In this document: positions 1-6,340 of the stretch, in pieces
Layout: every line of letters starts with the position of its first letter
How positions within the stretch are numbered: the first letter of the stretch is position 1
The notes under the pieces: model-generated
Told to the model about the DNA's origin: nothing
Database searches by the model: none
Seen by the model: the letters and a program-made list of their open reading frames with translations, nothing else
Position numbers and translations under genes: made by a program
Assembly: GCA_026391995.1 (NCBI GenBank)
Contig: JAPLCY010000062.1
Span: 1-7,327 of the forward strand
DNA from: Candidatus Auribacterota bacterium
Lineage (GTDB): Bacteria > Auribacterota > Tritonobacteria > UBA1439
Length of the DNA: 7,327 nucleotides
Direction of reading: 5' to 3'

Positions 1-17
1 TCCGACCAGCGCCACGA

Positions 18-134
18 TCACCCGGGAGGGAACAGCGTTGTGCGGATCTCCGAAGGAAGGGGTTCCTCCCCATATCTCATCGCGCACCCGGATACGAGGG
101 ACAGGAGCACGCATGCATAGAGTAATGTTCTCAT
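18..134 (-). CDS. Possible small lipoprotein (38 aa), or the 5' end of a frameshifted lipoprotein gene
   Basis: Read leftward from ATG at 134, this short frame gives a textbook lipoprotein signal: basic start (MR), hydrophobic core LLYACVLLSLV, then the lipobox LVSGC with Cys17 as the lipidated residue. About 21 residues follow, including LPSEIRT, before TGA at 20-18. A -10-like TATACT lies just upstream (143-148, minus strand), without a good -35 and with only a weak GCGGGA ribosome site, so the transcript would be almost leaderless. A GTG at 21-19 overlaps the stop (GTGA) and opens a frame that leaves the window (GTG-IVALVG). That same frame is also open from an ATG at 114. The stretch LPSEIRT faintly recalls the start of mature LptE-type lipoproteins, but this is too short to assign. 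It may be a real small lipoprotein, a lipoprotein gene broken by a frameshift, or chance. The lipobox is the only solid sign. Confidence 0.35.
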   Translation of the reverse strand: MRTLLYACVLLSLVSGCAMRYGEEPLPSEIRTTLFPPG

Positions 135-210
135 TCCCGCATAGTATAGCGCGAAATGGTGCATACCGGAGAGCCCGATTACGCGGTTGGACAATTACAC
201 GGCGGCGGCG

Positions 211-239
211 TTGCATAGCGCACCGGACTATGCTACACT
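211..239 (+). promoter_or_regulatory. Sigma70-type promoter with extended -10 for the DUF1573 gene
   Basis: A -35-like TTGCAT (211-216) is followed after exactly 17 bases by a -10 TACACT (234-239). The -10 is preceded by TGC, which makes an extended -10. Start of transcription would fall near 246, giving a leader of about 50 bases with AAGGAG at 283-288. The -35 matches the consensus at only three positions, so the extended -10 would carry much of the recognition. This placement also argues against the longer TTG-started reading of the next gene from 187. Confidence 0.55.
213..233. promoter_or_regulatory. Perfect inverted repeat in the promoter spacer (possible operator)
   Basis: GCATAG (213-218) and CTATGC (228-233) form a perfect 6-base inverted repeat around a 9-base centre. 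It overlaps the end of the -35 and abuts the -10 of the rightward promoter, so a dimeric protein bound here would block RNA polymerase. Further copies of GCATAG lie at 115-120 and 139-144, with the related GCATAC at 161-166. The repeat is seen directly; the operator role is inference. Six-base arms can occur by chance. Confidence 0.3.
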
Positions 240-297
240 TTGGCTTTCGGGCAACGGGATTGCCCGCATATACAATCCCCACAAGGAGCCTCGCCGC

Positions 298-1494
298 ATG
301 AAACGATTACCCGTTACCGCGCTCGCGTGCGCGCTGGTTATCTTCTCCGCGTACAACCTGTCCGCCATGGGCCGGAAAACAACACCTCCCGCCGCCGCGA
401 AGCCTTCCCCGGCGCCAATGGCGGGAATCCGGCACGCCGCGGCGAAGACACAGCCAACACCGGTTCCCACCCCAGGCGGCCCCGCACCGCGAATTTCCTT
501 CTCCGAGAAAGAGTACGACTTCGGCGAGGTGATAGGAGTCGAGAAGGTCGAGCACCTCTTCAAGTTCAAGAACACGGGGAAGAGCGATCTCAGCATCGAC
601 AAGGTCAACACCACCTGCGGCTGCACCGCCGCGTTGGCGTCCGCGAAGGTGATACCGCCCGGCGGGAGCGGAGAGATTTCCGCCACGTTCACCGTCGGGA
701 ACCGGCAGGGGCCGCAGACAAAGCATATCTATGTCGTCTCCAACGACCCCGTCGAGCCAAAGGCATCCCTGACACTCAAAGGCACCATCACGCCCCCCGT
801 CAGCGTCGAGCCCACAAGCATCAGCATCTACGACAAGGAGGGCATGGAACCGCGCACGGTCAAGATCGCCCAGACGCTCAAGGAAGAGCTCAAGCTCGGT
901 GAGGTGACGCAGCGCCTGAACCTGGTCACCACGAAGATCACCCCCGGAACGGCGGAGAAGGGGAAGAAGCGCTACACCCTGGAGGTCTCCCTGAAACCGG
1001 ATCTCGATCCAGGGCGCTACTTCGAAACGGTGAGTATCGCGACCAACTACGCCTCCACACCAAAAATTGACATCCCCGTCCGCATCGTCATCAATGGCGA
1101 TATCCAGGCGAGCCCGAACCGGATCAACCTCGGTTCCTTGAGCCCGGCTCAGGAGGTGAGCCGCACGGTCACCCTCTCGAACAGCAAGGGGACGGCCTTC
1201 ACCGTTACGGCGGTCGAGATAGACAACAAGGATTTCGCCGTCACGCCCGCCTCCTCTTCGGCGGCGGTCTCGCACACGTTCACGCTCAAGGGGAAAGCCC
1301 CTGCCGCGCCGGGCGTCGCTCGAGCCAAATTGACATTCCGCACGGACCACCCAAAGCAGAAGAGCATGGAGGTCACCGTCTACGGCTACATGCCGCGCGA
1401 AACACAGCGCCCACCCCTGCCAGGGGACAAGCCCCCCGCGGAGGGTGAAAAACCGGCAGCCCGCGACATTGCCACACCCGGCGCGGGCAGGTAG
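298..1494 (+). CDS. Exported DUF1573 domain protein (398 aa)
   Basis: This is a secreted or periplasmic protein of unknown molecular role. Residues 1 to about 23 (MKRLPV, hydrophobic core, then NLSA) form a Sec signal peptide. Residues 28-64 are a Pro/Ala-rich linker. Residues about 66-163 match DUF1573: ISFSEKEYDFGEV, then FKNTGKSDLSI, the hallmark TTCGCT (Cys107 and Cys109), IPPGGSGEI and VVSNDP, all typical of this immunoglobulin-like beta-sandwich fold. Two further beta-rich segments, about 166-263 and 268-365, look like additional Ig-like modules; the last resembles DUF1573 in INLGSL and VTLSNS but lacks the cysteines. The tail (366-398) is Pro-rich and probably disordered. The start is chosen at ATG 298 because AAGGAG (283-288) sits 9 bases before it and the signal peptide begins there. 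Family members are common in Bacteroidetes, Planctomycetes and candidate phyla. The AsmA-like gene follows 63 bases later without a clear terminator between them, which suggests a shared envelope transcript. Confidence 0.88.
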   Translation: MKRLPVTALACALVIFSAYNLSAMGRKTTPPAAAKPSPAPMAGIRHAAAKTQPTPVPTPGGPAPRISFSEKEYDFGEVIGVEKVEHLFKFKNTGKSDLSIDKVNTTCGCTAALASAKVIPPGGSGEISATFTVGNRQGPQTKHIYVVSNDPVEPKASLTLKGTITPPVSVEPTSISIYDKEGMEPRTVKIAQTLKEELKLGEVTQRLNLVTTKITPGTAEKGKKRYTLEVSLKPDLDPGRYFETVSIATNYASTPKIDIPVRIVINGDIQASPNRINLGSLSPAQEVSRTVTLSNSKGTAFTVTAVEIDNKDFAVTPASSSAAVSHTFTLKGKAPAAPGVARAKLTFRTDHPKQKSMEVTVYGYMPRETQRPPLPGDKPPAEGEKPAARDIATPGAGR

Positions 1495-1557
1495 CGGTCA
1501 GGCCACCCTGCCGGGCCCTCACACAGAGCTCCGAGAGCCGGGGACTTTGGATTTGCC

Positions 1558-3063
1558 ATGCGCATCAGACGCGCCCTGCTGATCGTATTCTTCGCGTTGC
1601 TCCTGGCGGCGGCAGTGGCGTACTACCTCGTCTTTTCTCCGCGCGCCCTTGTCGCCCGCGTCAGGAGCGTTCTCGAGCGGCACCTCGCCGCCGAGATAAC
1701 CCTTGGCTCCGCATCCCTTCACCCCCTCCATGGCCTCCGGCTGAACGGCATCACCGTGCGGAGGCCGGGTGCCGGCGTCCTCTTTACCGCCGACTCGCTC
1801 CGCGTGAGGCCGCGCCTGGCGGCCCTGCTGAGGCTCAGGGCGCAGATCGCACAGATTACGCTACGGAACGCGCACCTGACCTTCGCCACTGACGCCTCGG
1901 GCCGTTCGAACTGGGCGGGCGTTCTCGAGACGCAGAATCTCCCCGCCGCCGGTCCGCCGCCGGTGTTCCGCCTGACGGACGGGATCGTCACCATCGGCGC
2001 CTATACCGTCCGCGGGATCGAATGCGATCTCACGCCCTTCTCTTCGAAGAACACCATCGCGGTCCGCGGCAGCATCGATGACCCGTTCTGGGGGCGCTAT
2101 CTCGTGGACGGGCACGTCGACACCGACACGGAGCTCCTCAAGCTCAACCTTGAATCAAAAGACCTCCGCGTCACCCGCGCATGGGTGCGCCAGTTCCCGG
2201 GGATCGGCGAGGATATCTGGGAGCGCTATCGCCCGGCGGGAACCTTCGATCTCTCGGGCAGCGTTACCTACTCGTGGGGCACAAGCTCCCGCAACGACTA
2301 TAACCTTCTCTTCACCACCAATGAGGCGTCGCTGCGCTACCTCATATTCCCCCTCACCGGCGCCTCGGGGCGTCTCTTCATCGACCCGCACTCAATCATC
2401 ATCAACCACCTCGAGGGGACGCTTTTCAGGGGATCGGTTGACGGGAATACCCTCGCCACCATGGACGAACCGTCCACCTACTTCAACCGCTACCGCTTCG
2501 AGGGGTTGGACCTCGCCTCCCTCGCCTCCGCGTTCCCGGCCATGGGCGCCGCGATCGAGGGGATCGCGGAGGGCTCTGTCACCTTCCAGGGAGAAGGCGC
2601 GCGCGGCACCCTCGAGGGCGAAGGGGTGGTGACAATACCGAAGGCGCGGCTCTGGAAATTCCCCGTCATCCTCCAGATCATCTCCACCTTCCGCTATCCG
2701 CTCTGGAGCAGCGAGGAGCCGCTCCAGGACTGCACGATGGAGTTCTCTCTTGCTCCGGAGGGGTTTATCTTCCACACAATCAGCCTGGTGAGCAGCGTGA
2801 TGGACATCTACGGCGAAGGGACGGTGGGATTCAACGGGGATCTCAAGCTCACCTGCTACGCGCGGCCGGTGAGCAAGACGCCGATTCTATTCGCCGACCT
2901 GCTGCTCCAGCAGGCAATCGACAGCCTCTCGGGGAATCTCGCCGAGTTTGAGGTGACGGGGAGTGTGGCGGCGCCGCACATCACGGTCATACCGCTCAGC
3001 CCCGTGAACAGGCATATCGTCAACTTCTTCGACGCCCTCACCAATCAGCGTTTCGGGCTGTGA
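1558..3063 (+). CDS. AsmA-like membrane-anchored protein (501 aa)
   Basis: This belongs to the AsmA/TamB-like group of envelope proteins, in which an N-terminal inner-membrane helix anchors a long beta-rich periplasmic part; several relatives move phospholipid between membranes. Residues 6-26 are the single membrane segment, preceded by MRIRR, so the rest should be periplasmic. The following stretch (about 28-125: ARVRSVLERHLAAEITLGSA, then ADSLRVRPRLAALL and ITLRNAHLTF) is a standard AsmA N-terminal pattern. The C-terminal region (about 335-480) has the AsmA-like order LEGEGVVTIPKARLWKFPV, FSLAPEGFIFHTISLVSS, IYGEGTVGFNGDLKL and a closing VTGSVAAPHITVIPLSP. It is mid-sized for the family. 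The ribosome site before ATG 1558 is weak (no GGAGG, only a loose GGGGACTTTGGA), so translation may be modest. Substrate is not predictable. It ends 37 bases before the oppositely oriented polX. Confidence 0.82.
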   Translation: MRIRRALLIVFFALLLAAAVAYYLVFSPRALVARVRSVLERHLAAEITLGSASLHPLHGLRLNGITVRRPGAGVLFTADSLRVRPRLAALLRLRAQIAQITLRNAHLTFATDASGRSNWAGVLETQNLPAAGPPPVFRLTDGIVTIGAYTVRGIECDLTPFSSKNTIAVRGSIDDPFWGRYLVDGHVDTDTELLKLNLESKDLRVTRAWVRQFPGIGEDIWERYRPAGTFDLSGSVTYSWGTSSRNDYNLLFTTNEASLRYLIFPLTGASGRLFIDPHSIIINHLEGTLFRGSVDGNTLATMDEPSTYFNRYRFEGLDLASLASAFPAMGAAIEGIAEGSVTFQGEGARGTLEGEGVVTIPKARLWKFPVILQIISTFRYPLWSSEEPLQDCTMEFSLAPEGFIFHTISLVSSVMDIYGEGTVGFNGDLKLTCYARPVSKTPILFADLLLQQAIDSLSGNLAEFEVTGSVAAPHITVIPLSPVNRHIVNFFDALTNQRFGL

Positions 3064-3100
3064 GGGTATCTCCCCCCCTCTCTCCCGCCCGACCGCGTGC

Positions 3101-4813
3101 CTACTTCCTGAGCATCCCGAGAAATTTCTTGAGTGGATAGGCATTGATCACGTCCCCCGCCTCCACCCATCCGCGCCGCGCGGTGAAAATGCCGTAGCGC
3201 ATGAGGTCGAGCTGGGCGGGCGAATGCGCGTCCGTGGATATCGCAAGCCGCACGCCCTTCTCCCTGGCGAGCCGGGCGTGACTGTCTTTGAGGTCAAGCC
3301 TGTCCGGGTGGGCGTTGATCTCGAGCGCCACCCCGTAATCCCGCGCGGCCTTGACCAACTCCTCGATATTCACCGGGTAGCCGGGGCGCTCCAGGATGAG
3401 CCGCCCCGTGGGATGACCGAAGATATGGACGCGGGGGTTGCTGATCCCCTTGATGATCCGCCGAGTCATATCGGCTTCCGTCATGGTGAACCGGTAATGC
3501 ACCGCGGCGATCACCACCTCACACTCTTTTAGAATGGCATCGTCGAGGTCCAGTCTGCCGTCAGGGAGGATGTCCACCTCAACTCCCCTCAATATCCTTA
3601 TCCCCTTGATCCGGTCCTGCGCGCGGTCGATCTCTTTCAGGTGCCGCCCGAGCCGCTTCTCGTCGAGCCCCCCCGCGACCCTCACCGCCCTGGAGTGGTC
3701 GGTGATGGCAATATACTCATAGCCGAGCGACAGGGCCTTCTCCGCCATCTCCGCGACCGACTCGGTCCCGTCGGTCGCGGTGGTGTGCATCTGGAGATCG
3801 CCCCTCATATCCTTGAGCTCGATCAGTTTCGGGAGTTGCCCCTTCTCCGCCGCCTCGATCTCGCCATGGTTCTCCCGGAGTTCCGGGGGGATCCATGGCA
3901 GCCCCACCGCGGAATAGACCTTTTCCTCGTCAGGGCCGGCAACGGCGCGGCGCCCCTTGAAAACGCCGTATTCACTGAGCTTTAATCCCTTCCGGACCGC
4001 GCGCGTGCGCAGAGCGACGTTGTGCTCCTTTGACCCGGTGAAATACTGGAGCGCGGCGCCGAAACTGGACGGCGGGAGCACGCGCACATCCACCTGGAGG
4101 CCGCACGAGAGACGGGCGCTTGACTTGGTTCCACCGTGTGCGATCATCTCCCGGATCCCGTCGTATCCGGCGAACCGCTCCATGATATCGCTCCCCGGCG
4201 AGCAGATGGCGAGGATGTCGAGGTCTCCCACCGTCTCCCTCCGCCTCCTGACACTCCCCGCCGCCTCGATCGCCTTCACCCCCTTCGCCTTTTTCAAGAA
4301 CGCGATGATCGACTCGGCGTACTCGAGCCCGACCGAGAGCTTGAACCTCCCCTGCCCCGCCCGGTAACGCGCCAGTGCCTGGATGATGTTCTCCTCGCTC
4401 TTCTCGCCCATCCCCGGAAGCCCCTTGAGCTCCCCCTTACCCGCGGCGGCCTCCAGCCGGTCCACGGAATCGATCTTCAGCGTGTCATAGAAGAGCTTTA
4501 CCTTCTTCGGCCCCATCCCCTCGATGCGGAGGAGCTCCGGCAGGCCGCGGGGGAGGCTTTCGCGCAGTTCCCCGAGGAAGGCGCACGAGCCGGTGGCGAC
4601 GATCTCCCCGATCTTCCCGGCGATCGACGCCCCTATTCCGGGGATCTCCTCAAGATCCTTTCCCTCCCGCACCATCGCGGCCACGCTCTCCGACATGTCG
4701 CCGATGGCGCGAGCGGCGTTGCGGTAGGAGCGTATCCTGAACGGGTTCTCCCCCTTGATATCGAGGATGTCGGCAATCTGGGAAAAGATACCGGCGATAT
4801 CCCTGTTTTCCAT
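3101..4813 (-). CDS. polX: DNA polymerase X with PHP exonuclease domain (PolX, 570 aa)
   Basis: This is a family X polymerase/3'-5' exonuclease that fills short gaps in base-excision-type DNA repair, acting in the cytoplasm. The Pol-beta-like half spans about 1-317. It has helix-hairpin-helix elements at IPGIGASIAGKIGEI (57-71), IEGMGPKKVKL (97-107) and LPGMGEKSEENI (132-143), the nucleotidyl-transfer motif GSVRRRRETVGDLDI (186-200) with Asp197 and Asp199, the third acidic residue Asp242 in VDVRV, and YFTGSKEHN (257-265). The PHP half (about 335-560) keeps its metal-site motifs: GDLQMHTTATDG (His343), TDHS (Asp372, His373), GVEVDI (Glu412), AAVH (His439), GHPTGR (His467), EINAHP (Glu498) and STDAH (Asp528, His530), so both activities are probably intact. 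At 570 aa the length equals that of Bacillus subtilis PolX. ATG 4813 is preferred to GTG 4825: GGAGG (4823-4819) lies 5 bases before the ATG, and the likely transcript begins at about the GTG. It is divergent from fba and has no functional link to it that I can see. Confidence 0.95.
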   Translation of the reverse strand: MENRDIAGIFSQIADILDIKGENPFRIRSYRNAARAIGDMSESVAAMVREGKDLEEIPGIGASIAGKIGEIVATGSCAFLGELRESLPRGLPELLRIEGMGPKKVKLFYDTLKIDSVDRLEAAAGKGELKGLPGMGEKSEENIIQALARYRAGQGRFKLSVGLEYAESIIAFLKKAKGVKAIEAAGSVRRRRETVGDLDILAICSPGSDIMERFAGYDGIREMIAHGGTKSSARLSCGLQVDVRVLPPSSFGAALQYFTGSKEHNVALRTRAVRKGLKLSEYGVFKGRRAVAGPDEEKVYSAVGLPWIPPELRENHGEIEAAEKGQLPKLIELKDMRGDLQMHTTATDGTESVAEMAEKALSLGYEYIAITDHSRAVRVAGGLDEKRLGRHLKEIDRAQDRIKGIRILRGVEVDILPDGRLDLDDAILKECEVVIAAVHYRFTMTEADMTRRIIKGISNPRVHIFGHPTGRLILERPGYPVNIEELVKAARDYGVALEINAHPDRLDLKDSHARLAREKGVRLAISTDAHSPAQLDLMRYGIFTARRGWVEAGDVINAYPLKKFLGMLRK

Positions 4814-4818
4814 GGCAG

Positions 4819-4823
4819 CCTCC
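4819..4823 (-). promoter_or_regulatory. Ribosome binding site that fixes the polX start
   Basis: The minus strand reads GGAGG here, 5 bases before ATG 4813. It overlaps the alternative in-frame GTG at 4825-4823, which therefore cannot be the start it serves. Confidence 0.75.
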
Positions 4824-4829
4824 ACTCAA

Positions 4830-4838
4830 AGTATAACA
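4830..4838 (-). promoter_or_regulatory. Extended -10 promoter element for polX
   Basis: The minus strand reads TGTTATACT, a strong extended -10 (TGn followed by TATACT at 4835-4830). No acceptable -35 is found 16-18 bases upstream. Transcription would begin around 4823-4824, only about ten bases before the ATG and essentially at the ribosome site, so the leader is extremely short. The element is seen directly; its use is inferred. Confidence 0.5.
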
Positions 4839-4883
4839 CCCTCAGTCACCGGGCGGCGAGAGAAACGGCCGGTCACGCGCCCC

Positions 4884-4913
4884 TTGCATGAGCGTCGCAT
4901 AATGTGCCATAAT
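4884..4913 (+). promoter_or_regulatory. Extended -10 promoter for fba
   Basis: TTGCAT (4884-4889), an 18-base spacer and CATAAT (4908-4913) preceded by TGC (4905-4907) form an extended -10 promoter with the same -35 hexamer as the promoter at 211-239. A second CATAATG copy 10 bases upstream (4898-4904) is too close to the -35 to pair with it. Transcription would begin near 4920, leaving a leader of about 22 bases that carries GGAGGT (4931-4936). Confidence 0.55.
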
Positions 4914-4941
4914 GCAGGGCGTTCGTCAGCGGAGGTATATC

Positions 4942-5868
4942 ATGCCACTCGTCGCCACAAAGGAACTCTTTCAAAAGGCGCTCAAGGGCCGCTACGCCAT
5001 CGGCGCGTTCAACGTCAACGACATGGAGATCATCCAGGGGATCATGGCCGGCGCCGTCGAGGAACGATCGCCGGTGATACTCCAGTTCTCGGCCGGCGCC
5101 CGGAAATACGCCCGGCACGAGTACCTGATCAAGCTCGTCGAGGCCGCCGTCGCCACGTGTGACCTGCCCATCGTCCTCCACCTGGACCATGGGGAGGATT
5201 TCGATATCTGCAAGGCCTGCGTGGACGGCGGGTTTACCTCCGTCATGATCGACGGCTCCAAGCACCCGTTCGAAGAGAACATCGCGCTTACCAGGAAGGT
5301 CGTCGATTATGCCCGCCCGCGCGGCGTCGCGGTTGAGGCAGAGCTCGGGAAGCTCGCGGGTGTTGAGGACAACGTCTCGGTGAACGAGAAGGACGCCGTC
5401 TTCACGAACCCGCGTCAGGCCGCCGAGTTCGTGGAACGGACCGGCTGCGACTCGCTCGCCGTGGCGATCGGCACGAGCCATGGCGCATACAAGTTCAAGG
5501 GGGAGCCGAGGCTCGACTTCGAGCGCCTCACCGAGATCCAGGACTGCCTGCCCGGCTTCCCCCTCGTCCTCCACGGCGCATCGAGCGTGCCGCGGGACCT
5601 CGTGGAATTTTGCAATAAGTACGGGGGAAGGATCATGGGTTCCCGCGGCGTGCCGGAAGAGATGATCAGTCGTGCGGCGAAGATGAACGTCTGCAAGGTG
5701 AATATCGACACCGACATTCGCCTCGCGATCACCGGCAGCATCCGCAAGTGCTTCGCCGAGGATCCCTCGAACTTCGACCCGCGCCTCTACCTCGGGCCCG
5801 CGCGCGACGCGATACGGGACGTGGTGAAACGCAAGATCCGCGTGCTCGGCTGCTCCGGCAAAGCCTGA
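4942..5868 (+). CDS. fba: Class II fructose-1,6-bisphosphate aldolase (308 aa)
   Basis: This zinc-dependent aldolase interconverts fructose 1,6-bisphosphate with dihydroxyacetone phosphate and glyceraldehyde 3-phosphate in glycolysis and gluconeogenesis, in the cytoplasm. The TIM-barrel begins with the typical YAIGAFNVNDMEIIQGI (18-34). Catalytic Asp82 and zinc ligand His83 are in LHLDHGEDF, Glu134 in VEAELG, zinc ligand His180 in GTSHGAYKF and His211 in LHGASSVP. The phosphate-binding motif NIDTDIR is at 254-260. The C-terminal FDPRLYLGPARDAI (278-291) and the overall length are close to the roughly 305-residue Thermus-type aldolases rather than the GatY/KbaY tagatose enzymes, so fructose bisphosphate is the likely substrate. 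ATG 4942 is chosen because GGAGGT (4931-4936) is 5 bases upstream. The in-frame ATG at 4912 overlaps the -10 box and lies upstream of the predicted transcript start. No clear terminator follows, so read-through into the next two genes is possible. Confidence 0.95.
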   Translation: MPLVATKELFQKALKGRYAIGAFNVNDMEIIQGIMAGAVEERSPVILQFSAGARKYARHEYLIKLVEAAVATCDLPIVLHLDHGEDFDICKACVDGGFTSVMIDGSKHPFEENIALTRKVVDYARPRGVAVEAELGKLAGVEDNVSVNEKDAVFTNPRQAAEFVERTGCDSLAVAIGTSHGAYKFKGEPRLDFERLTEIQDCLPGFPLVLHGASSVPRDLVEFCNKYGGRIMGSRGVPEEMISRAAKMNVCKVNIDTDIRLAITGSIRKCFAEDPSNFDPRLYLGPARDAIRDVVKRKIRVLGCSGKA

Positions 5869-5901
5869 TCTCTTACTACATTTCAGCGAGTGGACAGTTT
5901 C

Positions 5902-5918
5902 TTTGGGATTTGGGATTT
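5902..5918 (+). repeat. Short TTTGGGA heptamer tandem repeat (about 2.4 copies)
   Basis: TTTGGGA occurs at 5902-5908 and 5909-5915, followed by TTT, inside an AT-richer gap between fba and the next gene. From memory, longer GGGATTT heptamer runs are common in intergenic DNA of several uncultivated bacterial lineages; this may be a short remnant. It is seen directly, but two copies can also arise by chance. Confidence 0.5.
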
Positions 5919-5935
5919 CTAACTAGGAGTTCTCC

Positions 5936-6331
5936 ATGCCACTGACCATCTTTCTCCCCCCTCCCCGCATCCTCATACTCTCGCTGCTTCTCCTCTCGAC
6001 CGCCGTGCTGTTCCACGTCCGCAGGATGCGGCGGAGGATCGAGGCAATCGATATTGACAGCCTCCAGCGCCGCATCGCCGCGCTCGAGGCACGTTCTGAG
6101 GAGCACGAGGGGGCGATCGACATCGCCAGAAAGGACGCGGCCGAGGCGAAGATCAAAGCGCGCGCGCTGGAGGGGGGGCTCGCGCAGGTCCAGGAGGAAA
6201 GCAGCCGCTTCCTCAATATTTTCAAAACCGTCCTGTACGGCTTCGACTATATCGTCCAGGGGTGCAAGAACGCGATTGAGCTGAATCCCGGCGATCAGCG
6301 GCCGCCCGAGCGGCGGATCGGGCCAGAGTAA
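5936..6331 (+). CDS. Small single-pass membrane coiled-coil protein, function unknown (131 aa)
   Basis: I do not recognise a family. Residues about 11-27 (ILILSLLLLSTAVLFHV) form one hydrophobic helix, followed at once by the basic HVRRMRRR. By the positive-inside rule this places the N-terminus outside and the rest in the cytoplasm. Residues about 35-90 are charged, Ala/Glu/Arg-rich and heptad-like (IDSLQRRIAALEARSEEHEGA and onward), a probable coiled coil. A more hydrophobic segment, FLNIFKTVLYGFDYIVQGC (92-110), follows, and then a polar tail. The start is well supported by AGGAG (5925-5929), 6 bases before ATG 5936. The next gene begins 9 bases after its stop, so they are probably co-transcribed and may work together. 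It could be a small scaffold or partner of the CNNM-type protein, but nothing in the sequence proves that. Its base composition and codon use resemble its neighbours. Confidence 0.72.
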   Translation: MPLTIFLPPPRILILSLLLLSTAVLFHVRRMRRRIEAIDIDSLQRRIAALEARSEEHEGAIDIARKDAAEAKIKARALEGGLAQVQEESSRFLNIFKTVLYGFDYIVQGCKNAIELNPGDQRPPERRIGPE

Positions 6332-6340
6332 CGGGGGTAC

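Noticed and set aside
1..120. Plus-strand open frame from the left edge to TAG at 118-120 (39 codons), as a possible gene 3' end
   Set aside because: No recognisable motif and unremarkable composition; the opposite strand gives a better case (the lipobox), so neither is certain but this one has no positive sign.
187..297. N-terminal extension of the DUF1573 gene from TTG 187
   Set aside because: It lacks a ribosome site, spans the predicted promoter and transcript start, and would bury the signal peptide that begins at ATG 298.
307..1350. Long minus-strand open frame opposite the DUF1573 gene
   Set aside because: Arg/Gly/Asp-rich antisense shadow without motifs; the plus strand has a signal peptide and DUF1573.
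1495..1557. Possible terminator hairpin after the DUF1573 gene (GGCAGG near 1487 with CCTGCC near 1508)
   Set aside because: Stem of about six bases with a long loop and no T-run; too weak to call a terminator.
4912..4941. Longer fba reading from ATG 4912
   Set aside because: The ATG overlaps the -10 box and precedes the predicted transcript start; GGAGGT directs initiation at 4942, which also matches aldolase N-termini.
5891..5923. Separate promoter before the coiled-coil gene (TGGACA at 5891)
   Set aside because: No acceptable -10 lies 16-18 bases downstream; the nearest TA-rich hexamer gives a spacer of about 21.
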